From positions 13,898,071 to 13,962,070 of the forward strand of contig OZ024892.1 in assembly GCA_964017195.1 (NCBI GenBank): a stretch of 64,000 nucleotides of DNA. The letters are read 5' to 3'. The notes under the pieces are model-generated. The model was not told where the DNA came from, made no database searches, and saw only the letters and a list, made by a program, of their open reading frames with translations. How positions within the stretch are numbered: the first letter of the stretch is position 1; every line of letters starts with the position of its first letter. The DNA is from Siderastrea radians (lineage: Eukaryota > Cnidaria > Anthozoa > Scleractinia > Rhizangiidae). Of this stretch, positions 52,070-63,059 are shown piece by piece. The translations under genes were made by a program, and so were the position numbers.

Positions 52070-52844
52070 GTGGGTGGGCTTTCTGCTAAGTGTCTATACG
52101 ACCGAGCCAAACACCTCACATCTAAACCATCAGCTTTCTCTAAAGAAAAGAAACATTTATCATCGGTACTTGTTTCGAACGGATATCCTTCTTCATTTGT
52201 ACGAAAGCCGGCTCACAAAGACAACAAGACCAACAACCAGCAAAGAACCTACGCAGGAATTTAAATCTACTGCGGTTCTACCCTACATAAAAGGTGTATT
52301 AGAGGTTCTTCGCCGCTGCCTACAACAACAAGGCGTACGCACCGTCTTCAAATCAGTCACAACTCTTAGGTCTCACTTAGTGCGACAGAAAGACACCCTT
52401 GAACCAACTAAACAAGACGGTGTCGTCTATAAAATTCCATGTGAGTGCGGCAAAGTATACATCGGGGAAACAGGGAGAGCGATGCAAGACAGGATAAAAG
52501 AACACGACAGAGATATACGGCTATATACCTCTGCAGTTTCGGAACACGCTAACGAAACGGGGCATCTTCCTATTTGGAAAGAAGTTAAGTTTATTGATCG
52601 TGACCCTCACTGGTACACACGTGGGTCAAAGAGGCTATCCATATAAGACTTCATCCTAATAACATCAATAGAGATAGCGGAATCGAAATTCCAGAAGCTT
52701 GGATACCTACGATCAGAAAGCACAACAGCCGACCAACCACAAAACGGACCTGTGAGGGAACAACATCTAATAGTCGGAATAATAATGAGGATCGAAATGC
52801 ACCAATAGCAGCGAACCATCATGCTACAAATAGCGACACGTAAA
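52070..52844 (+). pseudogene. Penelope-like polyprotein C-terminus with GIY-YIG endonuclease
   Basis: The frame starts inside the reverse transcriptase C-terminal region (GLSAKCLYDRAKHLTSKPSA) and shifts near 52235. It then reads FKSTAVLPYIKG and TLRSHLVRQKDT, followed by the GIY-YIG nuclease: DGVVYKIPCECGKVYIGETGRAMQDR with IKEHDRDIRL and EHANETGHLPIW. After a second shift near 52620 it ends IHIRLHPNNINRDSGIEIPEAW and stops at TAA 52842-52844, twelve bases before the ribozyme. The nuclease domain cuts target DNA for Penelope insertion. The polymerase core is missing, and two frameshifts make this a dead copy. The short inverted copy at 51690-52045 keeps its part of the frame intact. Confidence 0.88.
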
Positions 52845-52855
52845 CAATTGACCTC

Positions 52856-52900
52856 ATCGCCTGATGAAGACTAGCAGTATTGCAGTCGAAACGTCGCGAT
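52856..52900 (+). ncRNA. hammerhead ribozyme (plus strand copy)
   Basis: AUCGC (52856-52860) and GCGAU (52896-52900) form stem I. CUGAUGA stands at 52861-52867. Stem II is formed by GACU and AGUC around a loop. GAAACGUC (52888-52895) supplies the second core block, the self-complementary ACGU of stem III, and the cleavable C. It lies directly after the stop codon of the Penelope frame. Cleavage after C at 52895 is predicted from the consensus; activity is not shown. Confidence 0.87.
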
Positions 52901-53167
52901 CAACAACTCAAAGCGATTCCATCGTGAGACAAACGAATAAACGTTCATCTTACCTATATATACTAATGTTTTTTCGAGTTTTTGTAGTATGTGAAATCAT
53001 AAATGCAAGCTGTTTTTAAAATTCCTAGGATCGGAGAACTTTTTAAGTTACCGGATGTATTTTGACCTTTTCAATCTCCTATGCAGCCGTACGTAACACT
53101 CCTCCACGCTCAAAAGTACACAATTTTGCATTTCAAGATGTTTTGAAAAATCGAAAGGACTGGAGAA

Positions 53168-53271
53168 CCTGACTCGAAATCCTGACTTGAAATCCTGACC
53201 CGAAATCCTGACCCGAATTCCTGACTCAAAATCCTGACTCGAAATCCTGACTCGAGATCCTGACTCGAAGG
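53168..53271. repeat. 13-bp tandem repeat, ~8 units
   Basis: CCTGACTCGAAAT repeats with single-base changes. It lies inside the right end of the 51433-53282 element, with inverted counterparts at 51445-51491. Confidence 0.9.
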
Positions 53272-53721
53272 ATAGTGTCCTCGTGTTATGAGATTTTTAT
53301 TTGTTCAGAACTGAGATTTTGAAATAATGCGAACTTAGCTCGACCTCACGAACAACAAGTTCACTGAAAAACCAGTTGTGTAGTCTTCCTAAAAATAATA
53401 CAGTATTTTGACAAAGTCAAATATTCAATTGATTTTTTTCCGGCAGACAGTAAGACGCTTCTTATTTAGTTACTATGTTGAAGAGAATTGCTTATTTTTG
53501 TAATAGTAGTTTACGGGAATCGTTTCCTTCTCGTTGATAAAGTTGTGAAAAAACATAGCTTGACCTAAATGTAATATTAGGAGTTGTTTTGAATACAGAT
53601 AAGGCCTATAGCGTCTTACTGTTACCGACAATGACACCAGCAATTCTTTCATTGCCAGCGAAATGATCTTTAGTCTTTAATTCAGCTAGAATTTACAGTG
53701 TAACTTACGTTGGTTTAAGAG

Positions 53722-56700
53722 CCAGTCCACGAGAGGTTTAAAGATTTTGGAAATGGTCAGAAACAAACCTATCTCAAACTTTGCATGCTGAAGGCTAGTC
53801 ATGAGCAAGTAATCAAATCGACATTATTTTGTCTAGATCTTCTAATACTAATGTCGTCACGTGACAGGCAATTTAAGTTTGACCCCCCTGGGAGCCGATT
53901 TTGGTTCAAAAAAATTTCCAAAATTGACCAACCGTTGCATGTCTCTTGTCAAAACAAACGTTAGCCAATCATAAATCAAATGATGTTTCTTTACTAAACT
54001 GACCTTCTTCTTCATAAAAATACTAATGTTTCTTTCAGACTCTTCTTATCAGCTGAACAATAATTTTCAACAGAGAGTGTGGTTTGGCAGATTTGAAAAA
54101 GTACCAATTTTACCAAATTTCAAAGGAATTTTTTTCTATGCAGTAGACAAGATCTATGGTTGATCCGCATTTCTCAAAAGAGCCAAAGGATTGTACTTAA
54201 ACATTATCGAAAAATCTTTGCGGGCAATTCACTTTTAAGCTTCAATGTAGCTTATGCAAAATTGAAATTTTCCTAAAATAGACATATCTGCTGAGGGACA
54301 AATCGGTCGCGTTAAATCAGCTTTTAACACTTAACAAATACATGAAACCTGTAAAAGGTAAAATGCAGGCTAAAAACCTATACGGTTATCGTTTGAATTG
54401 TTTCACTGCCGCAGATTTTGCACGTAAACGTTTCAGTACAGCTATTGAAGTCGTTCCTTCCCCACCTCTCCCCTGATGGATTTCAGGCGAGTAAGGTGTG
54501 TATTATTTAATTTCCAGCAGAAGCTTATTTCAAGCTATTCGAATAGATTCATTTGGCTTTTCGGTGTTGTTTTCAATCATTCAGAACTTAAAATAAATTT
54601 ACAGGCCAAAGAAAACAGACTGAAATGAGAGAATTGAAGTCGAGAGGTTGCGTTACTGTGCGTGACAGAGAATTGACTTTCGTGCATGGATAACTTCTCG
54701 ACGGCAGATTTACTATTTTACAAGAGGAAAATGGCAACCAAATAATTTCACCTATTCCACGAGGAACAAGAACTTCCTATACCATCCGATATACCAGCCT
54801 ACACCTTGCACATGATGGAGGCTTAACGTTTTACAGTTAAACAACGAGTAACTGTTATACCGATTTTGCGATTTGTTTTGTGTGTATGGACCATGTATCT
54901 GATTTGTTACAGTTTATAGTCGGTAACCAAATGTAGCTTACATTCTATAAAACCTCAAGAATTGAACCATTGTTTCAGCTGTGTTTTGTCTCCAGAACAA
55001 TCTGTTTAGGGAGTAAAGGGGTTTTGCTGAATGCGTCCGAGGATACCAGTAATCAGCCATAATAATAACTGTAATAATGATACTAATGTTTCACGTAATC
55101 AATAAATAATCTGTTGGAACTGATTTCGTCAGTTTAATTGATCGCAAATTATTAAGGCCGCAAGTTGAAATCTAAAATGAAGTAGAATTGAAAAAGTTGA
55201 CTAAAGAAAGCAAACGAACAAATTTGGATAATCTAGAATGGGGCTCAAAAGCGGGTACATGTATTAAAAATGCTCCGATTCTTCCGCCCGTCAGAAACTT
55301 CTTCACGCATCGCGCATGAAAATATAACCAATCTAAGTACATACCTCAGTGTTGGGATAAATACCGTCACATGCAATCTACGGACTTGTTTTAAGAAGCC
55401 TATTTGCTACCAAATGCTGCAATTTTTCATCAAGTGTCTCAACAGGAGATAAATGTTATTAAAATAGCTTTATATTACATTAGCTCTGGTTGAGTTTCGT
55501 TTCGTTTCACATAGACACTACTTCATGTAAATTTCAGTCCAAATGTACCAGGAAATTCAGTTGAGGTTTTTTTTTCTTTCAATATGCTGAAACTATTTTG
55601 CTGTTTCAAAAAAACGAAATCCTTTTTCATTTCTCCCACAACAAACAGGATGAAAAAGAAGGTCAACGTCAAGGCAGGGGCTTAAAACTAACAATATGGG
55701 AAGCCTTTACATTAGTTAAAGATTTAGAACCAGATAGAAAAGGATGATCAGCCTCAACTGTCAAGGTACTTGAAGTTACTGACGAAAGCAAACTACAGAT
55801 TCCTTGCAACTGCGATGTTAAATTTAGCGATGCTATATAAATATAAATTCTAGTTTATTATTACAGTAATTGTTAAATTATTATCAATTATTATTAAAAG
55901 GAGCTTGCCCGTATAGCTTACTGTAGAGAGAAATGGTCGAACATTGAAGGCCGTGGGAGGAACTGGCACACGGTTAACAAAGCAAGATGTTTATTTGGGA
56001 GTCCGTTTGCTTGCGTTGGATTGCACGCGAAAACAGATATGTGCCGCCCTAAACGGTAAGGTTTTTAGCCATCTTGCCTAAACAAGTTGTCCAGATTTTG
56101 GGCCCTGCCTTTTGGACTGAAAGTTGGGCATGGTTTGGGTGTAGCTGTAGAGGGCATATACATATTTATCTGATGTATAGAAAAAGATAGAGAATTTACT
56201 TTAAAAAACCATTTGATATGCTATTGCGTGATTTGCCTGCCAAGGCCAGGATTAATAATTTCGGTAGGGTCAGAATTTGGAAGACCGGCAGCACACCCCT
56301 ACTCAAACTTTCCTAAAGGTGCCAGGCATACAGGTGGTTTTAGGATGGATATACGGTATCTTAACTGTCAGAAGCATAAGTCGTGGGCTTAAGCTAAATC
56401 ACAAACGACCTGCTTCGCAGCTCACATGGTGAAGCACCATCACACCAGCAACCCGGCAATGTGACGACGTGGTTCAATTTCCGTTCACGGGTGCGGGCAA
56501 GGGGTGCGCGTTTCTCTCAGTACACAATGCATGGGGATTGCTTCATTTTCTACTGCAGCTGATAAGCATTTCCAGTTTGCTTTATTCAGTAGTTACTTCA
56601 AGTATTTTTCCTATGTATATGTAACGCAAATTGCACTTATATGTTTCTAAATCTAATGTAAAAGCCTCCCATATTGTTAATTAGTATTTTAATACTAAAA

Positions 56701-58790
56701 AAGCCCCCTCCTTGACGTTCACCTTCTTTTTAATATCATTTGTTGTAGGGAAATAACTATGTTTTTATACAATCAGCAAATTGCTTTCGCAATTGAAAAG
56801 AAAAAACAGTCGAAACTGAATTGGTAATTTTTCTAGTACAATTGAAGAGAAGTTTACATGACGTAGTGTCTACGCGAGAGGAAATCAAAATTTCGCAAGC
56901 GAATGTGTAACATTCAACATTCATCTTGAGATTGTTGATGAAAAGTTGCAGTAACTGGCAGCAAACAGATTTCTCCAAGCAAGTACGTAGACTGCATTTG
57001 ACGGTGCTTCTCCTACCACTGAGGTATGTGCTAGTTTGCTTGTGCTTTTCATGCATAAACAAGTTCTTACGGGAAGAGGAACCCGGAGAAATTGGTACTC
57101 GCCTTTGAGCCACACTTAAGATGGTCCAAAGTAGATTGTTTGCTTTTTAATCCACTTTTGTGGTTCTAATAATCTGAGATTAATTTACTTACGAAATCAG
57201 TATCAACAGATCATTTATTGATTGCGTGAAACAAGTATCATTATTATTATGTGTCTAATCACTGGTATCCTTGGAGGCATTCAGCAGAACCCCTTCTCTC
57301 CCTAAACAAAGTATTCTGGAGACAAAACAGGGCTGAAGCAATGGTTCAATTCTTGAGGTTTTATAGAATGTAAGCTACATTTGGTTACCGACTAACAACA
57401 ACAAATCAGATACACGGTCCATACGCACAAAGACAAATCGCAAAGTCGGGAAAACAGTTGTCTGACTGTAAAACATTAAGCCTTCGTCATGTGTAAGGTG
57501 TAGGCTGGTATAGAAAATTCTTGTTCCTCGTGGAATATGTGAAATTATTTGGTTGCCATTCTCCCCTTGTAAAATAGTTTCAAAATCTGCCGTCGAGAAG
57601 TTATCCATACACGAAAGTCGGTTCTATGCGTCACGCACAGGAAAGGTTGATTTCCACTTGTTGCGTAAATTTTACGTGCGTATGGGCGTAAATTTAACTG
57701 GCTTTACGTGCGGAAATAAAATTAGAGACGATGTACGAACGGCTTGCGTAAACGTAAAAAGTTGAAAGGTTTAACTTTTTACATTTACGTAAGCCGTTCA
57801 TACGTCGTCTCTAATTTTATTTACGCACGTAAAGCCAGTTAAGTTTACGCCCGTACGCACGTAAAATTTACGCAACAGTGGAAATCAACCTCAAAGCAAC
57901 CTCTCAACCTCAATTCTCTCATTTCAGTCTGTTTTCATGGCCTATAAATTTATTTTAGATTCTGAATGATTCAAAACAACACCGAAAAGCCAAATGAATC
58001 TATTCGAATAGCTTGAAATAAGCTTCTGCTGGAAATTAAATAATACACACCTGACTCTACTGATATCTATCGGGGGAGGGGTGGGGAAGGAACGACTTCA
58101 ATAGCTGCAAAACGTTTATGTGCAAAATCTGCGGCAGTGAAAGAATTCAAACGATAACCGTATAGTTTTTAGCCTGCATTTTACCTTTTTACAGGTTTCA
58201 TGCATTTTTTTAGTGTTAAAAGCTGATTTAACGCGACCGATTTGTCCCTCAGCAGATTCGTCTATTTTAGGAAAATGTCAATTTTGCATAAGCTACATTG
58301 AGGATTAAAAGTGAATTGCCTGCAACGATTCTTCGATAATGTTTAAGTACAATCCTTTGCCTTTTTTGGGAAATGCAGATCAACCATAGATCTTGTCTAC
58401 TACTTAGAAAAAATTCCTTTGAAATTTGGTAAAATTGATACTTTTTCAAATCTGCCAAACCACACTCTCTGTTGAAAATTATTGTTCAGCTGATAAGAAG
58501 AGTCTGAAAGAAATATTAGTATTTTTATGAAGAAGAAGGTCAGTTTAGTAAAGAAACACCATTTGATTTATGATTGGCTAACGTTTGTTTTGACAAGAGA
58601 CATGCAAAGTTGGTCAATTTTGGAAAATTTTTTGAGCCAGAATCGGCTCCCAGAGGGTCAAACTTTAATTGCCTGTCACGCGACCACATTAGTATTAGAA
58701 GACAAAATAATGTCGATTTGATTACTTGCTCATGACTAGCTTTCAGCAGGCAAAGTTTGAGATAGGGTCGTTTCTGACCATTTCACTCGA
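53722..58790. mobile_element. giant palindromic insertion, arms ~2 kb
   Basis: The left arm (about 53750-55730) and right arm (about 56643-58786) are inverted copies, roughly 80-90 percent alike by eye. Matched pairs include CTAGTCATGAGCAAGTAATC/GATTACTTGCTCATGACTAG, GACCTTCTTCTTCATAAAAA/TTTTTATGAAGAAGAAGGTC, ATTCGAATAGATTCATTTGG/CCAAATGAATCTATTCGAAT and AACAATATGGGAAGCC/CCTCCCATATTGTT. The loop (55731-56642) is unique. The compact copy has only GTTTAAATATCATTGACAAATG at this place (19448), so the palindrome arrived or formed as one unit. No open frame longer than about 120 codons lies in either arm, and no transposase was recognised. Confidence 0.75.
57644..57891. mobile_element. 248-bp hairpin MITE inside the right palindrome arm
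   Basis: Two arms of about 118 bp pair almost perfectly: AGGTTGATTTCCACTTGTTG with CAACAGTGGAAATCAACCT at the tips, and ACGTAAAAAGTTGAAAGG at the apex near 57767. The left arm of the giant palindrome lacks it (near 54650), so it inserted after the palindrome formed. TACG/CGTA motifs recur along it. Confidence 0.85.
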
Positions 58791-60061
58791 CAAATGCTTT
58801 GTACAATCTTTATTTTGCCTATGGTTCACTAGACCGACTGTCCGAACGACAGGGAAAGATCCGAATTTCCTCTATTTTTCGCTCGCGCTCCACTTTCTGA
58901 ACGCCTGGAACAGGCTAGTCTATAAAGGAATTTCCATGTTGCACGTGAAAACGGCATGAAAACAGCGTGCTCCACGTAAAAACAGCCTGGTCGATTGTTT
59001 GAACGACGTTTAGGCATGACCTAACAAAACTATGCTGTTTAGTGAGTTTCAACTAGTTGGCCCAATAGTGCTTTATGAGACTCTATATAACGATATAGAA
59101 GGCGCGCAGTGCAGAATAACAAACACTTGGCTTTTTAGGCTGACGTCGTTTAAGCTGTAAGTAGATTAAAAAAAAAATCTTTTAAACTCTCTCAAGGGGG
59201 TGTAACGGAGTAAAATTATTAGAATGTGATTTAGGAAATGAAGTAAACATAAAACAAAACGCCGGGAAGAGAATGAAAGGGAGTACTTTGTCATTGAATA
59301 GCTAATATCCGTCAAACGTTCCCTGACAGCAATTTGAATTATTCTGCCTACCGTAAAAATCGCACTGATTTATTAATACACCTCAAGATCGGTAAAGCCT
59401 TTTCTAAGTACGTCTTTTAGTAAAATCCCCTATTTTAAAAGTGAAGAAAAACGAGTGTCAAATAATTTTCCAAATATTTGAAAATCTGAGAAAATTGTGA
59501 ATCGTAACCCAAAGGGACACTTTACAGGAAGATATATCGTATTTTCTTCTCTGAATGGCAAGGAACTTATTTTAACTTTGCTTTATCACATTAAAATGTG
59601 AAGAAAAACATCCCTTAAAAGGATGAAAGGAAGGAAGTATAAATTTAAGAGACAAAATAAAGGCTAGGAAATATCAACGTTTCTCAGACAGAATGCAAAT
59701 TTTTATCGTTAGATTGCCCGTTCCTGATCCTTGTAGACCCGCACTATATCCCAAACTACTTGTTCTGCTTTGCTCTGTATAAGGTTATTATCCGATCTAG
59801 TTATATTCAGTGACATTTTGCTATGTATAATGGAAGATACGTAAGAGCAATTTCGATATCTTTTTCATGAGGCAGTGTAATTTAGGTTACCAACTAAATG
59901 TTTGTTCTGTTTAGGGATAAAATAAATAGCTTGACAATTTCCGAGACAGGTGCACATTTTAGCGGTCTTAATCGGAACCGAGGAATAATCGGAATAGGGA
60001 GTCCCTCTATCATAAGTGTACAGATAGTCACATCATAAATAGCCTTAACACTGAAGGCTTA

Positions 60062-60146
60062 AAAATACGACCTTTCGAAGTCATCCTGACTTCATTTCGG
60101 ATGACTTCGAAACGTCGTATTTTTTCGCTGATTTTTATTATTAAGT
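60062..60146 (+). mobile_element. 85-bp hairpin insertion with 9-bp target duplication
   Basis: GAAGGCTTA flanks it on both sides (60053-60061, 60147-60155); the compact copy has the single site CTGAAACCTTAGC at 20518. It folds as AATACGAC...GTCGTATT plus TTCGAAGTCATCC pairing with GGATGACTTCGAA. GGATGACTTCGAAACGTC resembles the hammerhead blocks GAUGA and GAAACGUC with a collapsed stem II. A (TTA)-rich tail follows. Confidence 0.6.
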
Positions 60147-60839
60147 GAAGGCTTAGCTTGATCAAGGACATCAGTAACAGATACTACGAGATATACATTG
60201 CAACAGTTTTGTAGTCTGCTATTCGATTCTTCAGGTCAATGATAACCCGATGTTGCCTTTTTAATGTCCACACCTCACGAATGTCTGATTCTCATTTGAG
60301 TCTGCGGCGTCACGATCTATCTTTGTATCATTTCACCAGTAGCCTGCGAATACACTTTTGCGTCTTTGGTCGCTCCAGCAGGCCATCATTTCATCATATT
60401 TACAGTTTTACACGTTTAATTCTGTCATTAGCCAAGACGACCGGGTAATTATCTACCCCCTGTCTTGCCTGGACATGTTAAGAGACTGCCTACTGAGCTA
60501 TAGAAAGTACCAAAACTCAGCGATCGGAGCGAGCGGCGCGAGGCTTAAAGGAGGGGGAGCACGCTTTTTCTTAGTCGCTATTCCTTCCCAACCCCTTTTT
60601 AAAGTTAAACTTGATGCTTGTGGCTTTGAATGCCTGAAATTCAGACAAAGGTGAAGCGGGGAGGACGAGGGGGAGGGTAAGAGACAAGCTATCCGTTCAT
60701 AACAAATTTCAAAAATAATTCTCTCAACAGCGATTGTCTTAACTCTTCAAATTATACAAATGGTTGTGAGCAAAAAACCCAAACTTCAAAGACCCGTAAA
60801 TCCACAGAGCTTGACGACATTAAAATTAATGCTTTGTTG

Positions 60840-60992
60840 TGGTGCTGTTTATAGTGCTGTACACATGGATGAGGCTTTGATCGGATCGTTACTAAAGTGT
60901 GACCATTCAAACGAATGTTGCTAAGCAGTACTTTCGTGTGATGCTGTTTATTACGTACTTAGTGTTACTGAGTTTTGAGTCTGTAGATAAAA
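60840..60992 (+). repeat. dispersed ~110-bp repeat, about 1.3 units
   Basis: CTAAAGTGTGACCATTCAAACGAATG and AAGCAGTACTTTCGTGTGATGCTGTTTATTA followed by GAGTTTTGAGTCTGTAGAT match the 30417-30800 array. Confidence 0.7.
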
Positions 60993-61235
60993 CCTGTAGA
61001 CGTGCAGAAATGGAAACAACATTGCGTGCGCGCGAAATCCTTATCCGACTTACACATTGTTATTTCTGTCATGAACTAAGTTTGAAGGTCTCAGGAACAG
61101 AGCCAGGGTTTGACCTTACAAAGGCTTGATAAGTATCATTCTATTTTTGTCTCTTTCAAGAGGACTCCGGCATTAACCAAATTGAATTTTAGGCACGCAA
61201 GTTTTTTATATGAATGCTAATTTCAATTACGATGA

Positions 61236-62529
61236 AAAACTAGATTATTCATATGTTAAAATCGAACGCAATCTTTCGCAATATGGAACTATCATTTGGC
61301 TTCGGATTAGCTGAAAATCATGTGCGCTCTAGGGGACGCTATCTTGAAGAGATTAAACCTGCTCAAATTTTAATTACACTGGACGGAAGTTGAAACTCTC
61401 ACTGTCGTTTGGCCTCTAACTCTAGTGAACTCTCATTGACCTTCTTTCTGCTCCTAAAGACTTCGAACGTTTGTCGACTCTCGTTCTTGTTTGGCCCGGA
61501 CATAAAGAACTGTAGTCTGTCTCCAGCTAGGATTATCGGCAACAGCATGCTTAGATATTTGCTGCAAATCAACGTGACTTCTTCTAGCCTCTCTATGCAA
61601 AATCGGTAAACTTTGCAGCTAGGATAGCTGCCGAAATATCTCTTTCGTTCCCACCGATGACAAGAAAGGCGTTTAGCAGTCAGGACTATCGACAGACTGA
61701 CTTTGGTGACTAATTATGTATTTCATGACACTCAGCTCAGTTTTCTAAGTTGGCCTTATTCTGGAATGATAACGGTTTGCTTCCACAAGGTTTAGGAAAA
61801 ACGTTTTGGGTTTGAGACCCTAAATGGGAATACGTCAAGGTTGGCACCTTGCTGGATACGTCTTAAAATGTGTGCAGGGATGAAAGAAGAGGCTCAGGCA
61901 CATTATTTTGGGAACATCCTGGCTATTCCTATTCCGATTTAGGAACAACAGAATATCCAGAATACCTACTCCCTAAAAGAATGCAATTTTTCGTATTCTG
62001 AGTAAACCTAAACATTCCGACCGCATTCCGTACATTTTGAAATCGTGGGTACATAACTCAGCGAAAGGAATTATCTCCAAACTAAGAAAACAGTAACTGT
62101 ATATCGTCTTCTATTCCGGGTTAGACTACCGAAACGTGTTCTAAGTATCGACATTATTAATTACTGGTAAGTCGAAGAGTTCGATACCCTTAGCGTAGCT
62201 TTTGATCCGTTACTTATGGCTCTATATGATGGGTATAAACCAGGATACCTCCTGGTAAAAACTGACAACTTTTAACACACTTGGCCGCCCCAGATGCCTT
62301 GTTAATTAGTCACTAGAGAGGACAAAATTTTTGCGTGAGGCTGTCATCCAACCCCCCTTCCCCCGCCCCTCCTTCAGCCTTGAGCGACCGAGTTAGCCCC
62401 CCCCCCCACTTCAAAATAGGCCACGCAATCCCTGATGTTTAGCCAAGAATTATTGTGGAAAAAAGCGTAAAATAATTGAAGTGTAGTATAGTAAAGCAAA
62501 TCCAGCAATAATTTAGTAATCATTTTGGG
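61236..62529. other. intergenic DNA between duplication copy 2 and the GPCR3 upstream region
   Basis: No gene is recognised. C-rich runs lie at 62350-62410 (ten Cs at about 62397-62406). Confidence 0.45.
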
Positions 62530-63059
62530 CGTTGACAACAATGTCTAAGCAACTGAGGCATTATTTTCCTCAGTAGCTGTTCTAATTGTTTACACCAGAG
62601 TTATCTCGGCTGACATTGCCAATAGACCAACTCGAGAACAGTGTTTGAGAAACAATTGCTTTAGTCCTTGTTTACAGATGGGTCAGTTCTATCCACACCG
62701 GTTTTTTGTTATAATACAGGGAGTTTAAAGGTCTATGAATAAATTTGACGGCTGTGTTCGTTTCCGTGTAAAGTTATGCAAAGCCGGATCAGAAAATTTG
62801 TTAATTGTTTTATAACGCACTGCAATGCTCATTAGCAGAATCTTTTGAAAAAGGATTACGCGGGTGAACCGTTCTATTGCGATGAATTCTCCAGAGTATT
62901 TACGCTTTTAAAACTATTCATCTAAGTCATTTTTAAACCAATATTTCCTTAACTTACAACGTACTCTGTTGTACCATATTTTATCTTTCAGGTGAAAACA
63001 AATACAACATGGCAGTAGCTTAGCGTTCAACGTAAAAAGTTCCGTGATTCTAGAGTAAA
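62530..63059 (+). promoter_or_regulatory. upstream region of GPCR3
   Basis: Duplicate of 35880-36412. The TATA-like GTTATAATACAGGGAG lies near 62711, about 350 bp before the ATG, as in the paralogue. The AATTTGTTAATTGTTTTATAA block and the AACAAATACAACATGGCAGTAGC leader are also kept. Confidence 0.6.

Larger units (their letters stand above)
51690..52965. mobile_element. Penelope-like element fragment with inverted 3' ends
   Basis: A ~355-bp segment is present twice in opposite orientation, 51690-52045 (minus) and 52607-52965 (plus). It contains the 3' end of the Penelope coding region, its stop and a hammerhead ribozyme. Between them lies the rest of a 5'-truncated plus-strand copy with the endonuclease region. 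Inverted or head-to-head copies are a known oddity of Penelope insertions. Confidence 0.8.
51433..53282. mobile_element. 1.85-kb element with 10-11 bp target duplication and terminal minisatellite, carrying a Penelope insert
   Basis: GTGTTATGAGA stands at both edges (51422-51432, 53283-53293), while the compact copy has a single CTGTTATGAGA at about 19071. The two ends are inverted relatives: TAAACTAACTTTCAAGTCAGGA on the left and the complement of TCGAAGGATAGTGTCC on the right. Just inside each end lies a 13-bp tandem repeat (GAGTCAGGATTTC on the left; about eight CCTGACTCGAAAT units at 53168-53271). A 10-11 bp duplication suggests a Mutator-like element, but no transposase is present. The centre (51690-52965) is a Penelope-like fragment with inverted flanks. 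Confidence 0.7.
42155..61235. repeat. segmental duplication, expanded copy
   Basis: Collinear with 16610-21870 but 19.1 kb long. The extra length is made up of insertions listed separately: 42608-42717, 42784-43432, 43539-44579, about 45215-49497, 49536-50234, 51433-53282, about 53722-58790 and 60062-60146. Summed by hand these come to about 13.8 kb, leaving 5.3 kb, the size of the compact copy. Several insertion points can be read directly from the empty site in the compact copy. Confidence 0.85.
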
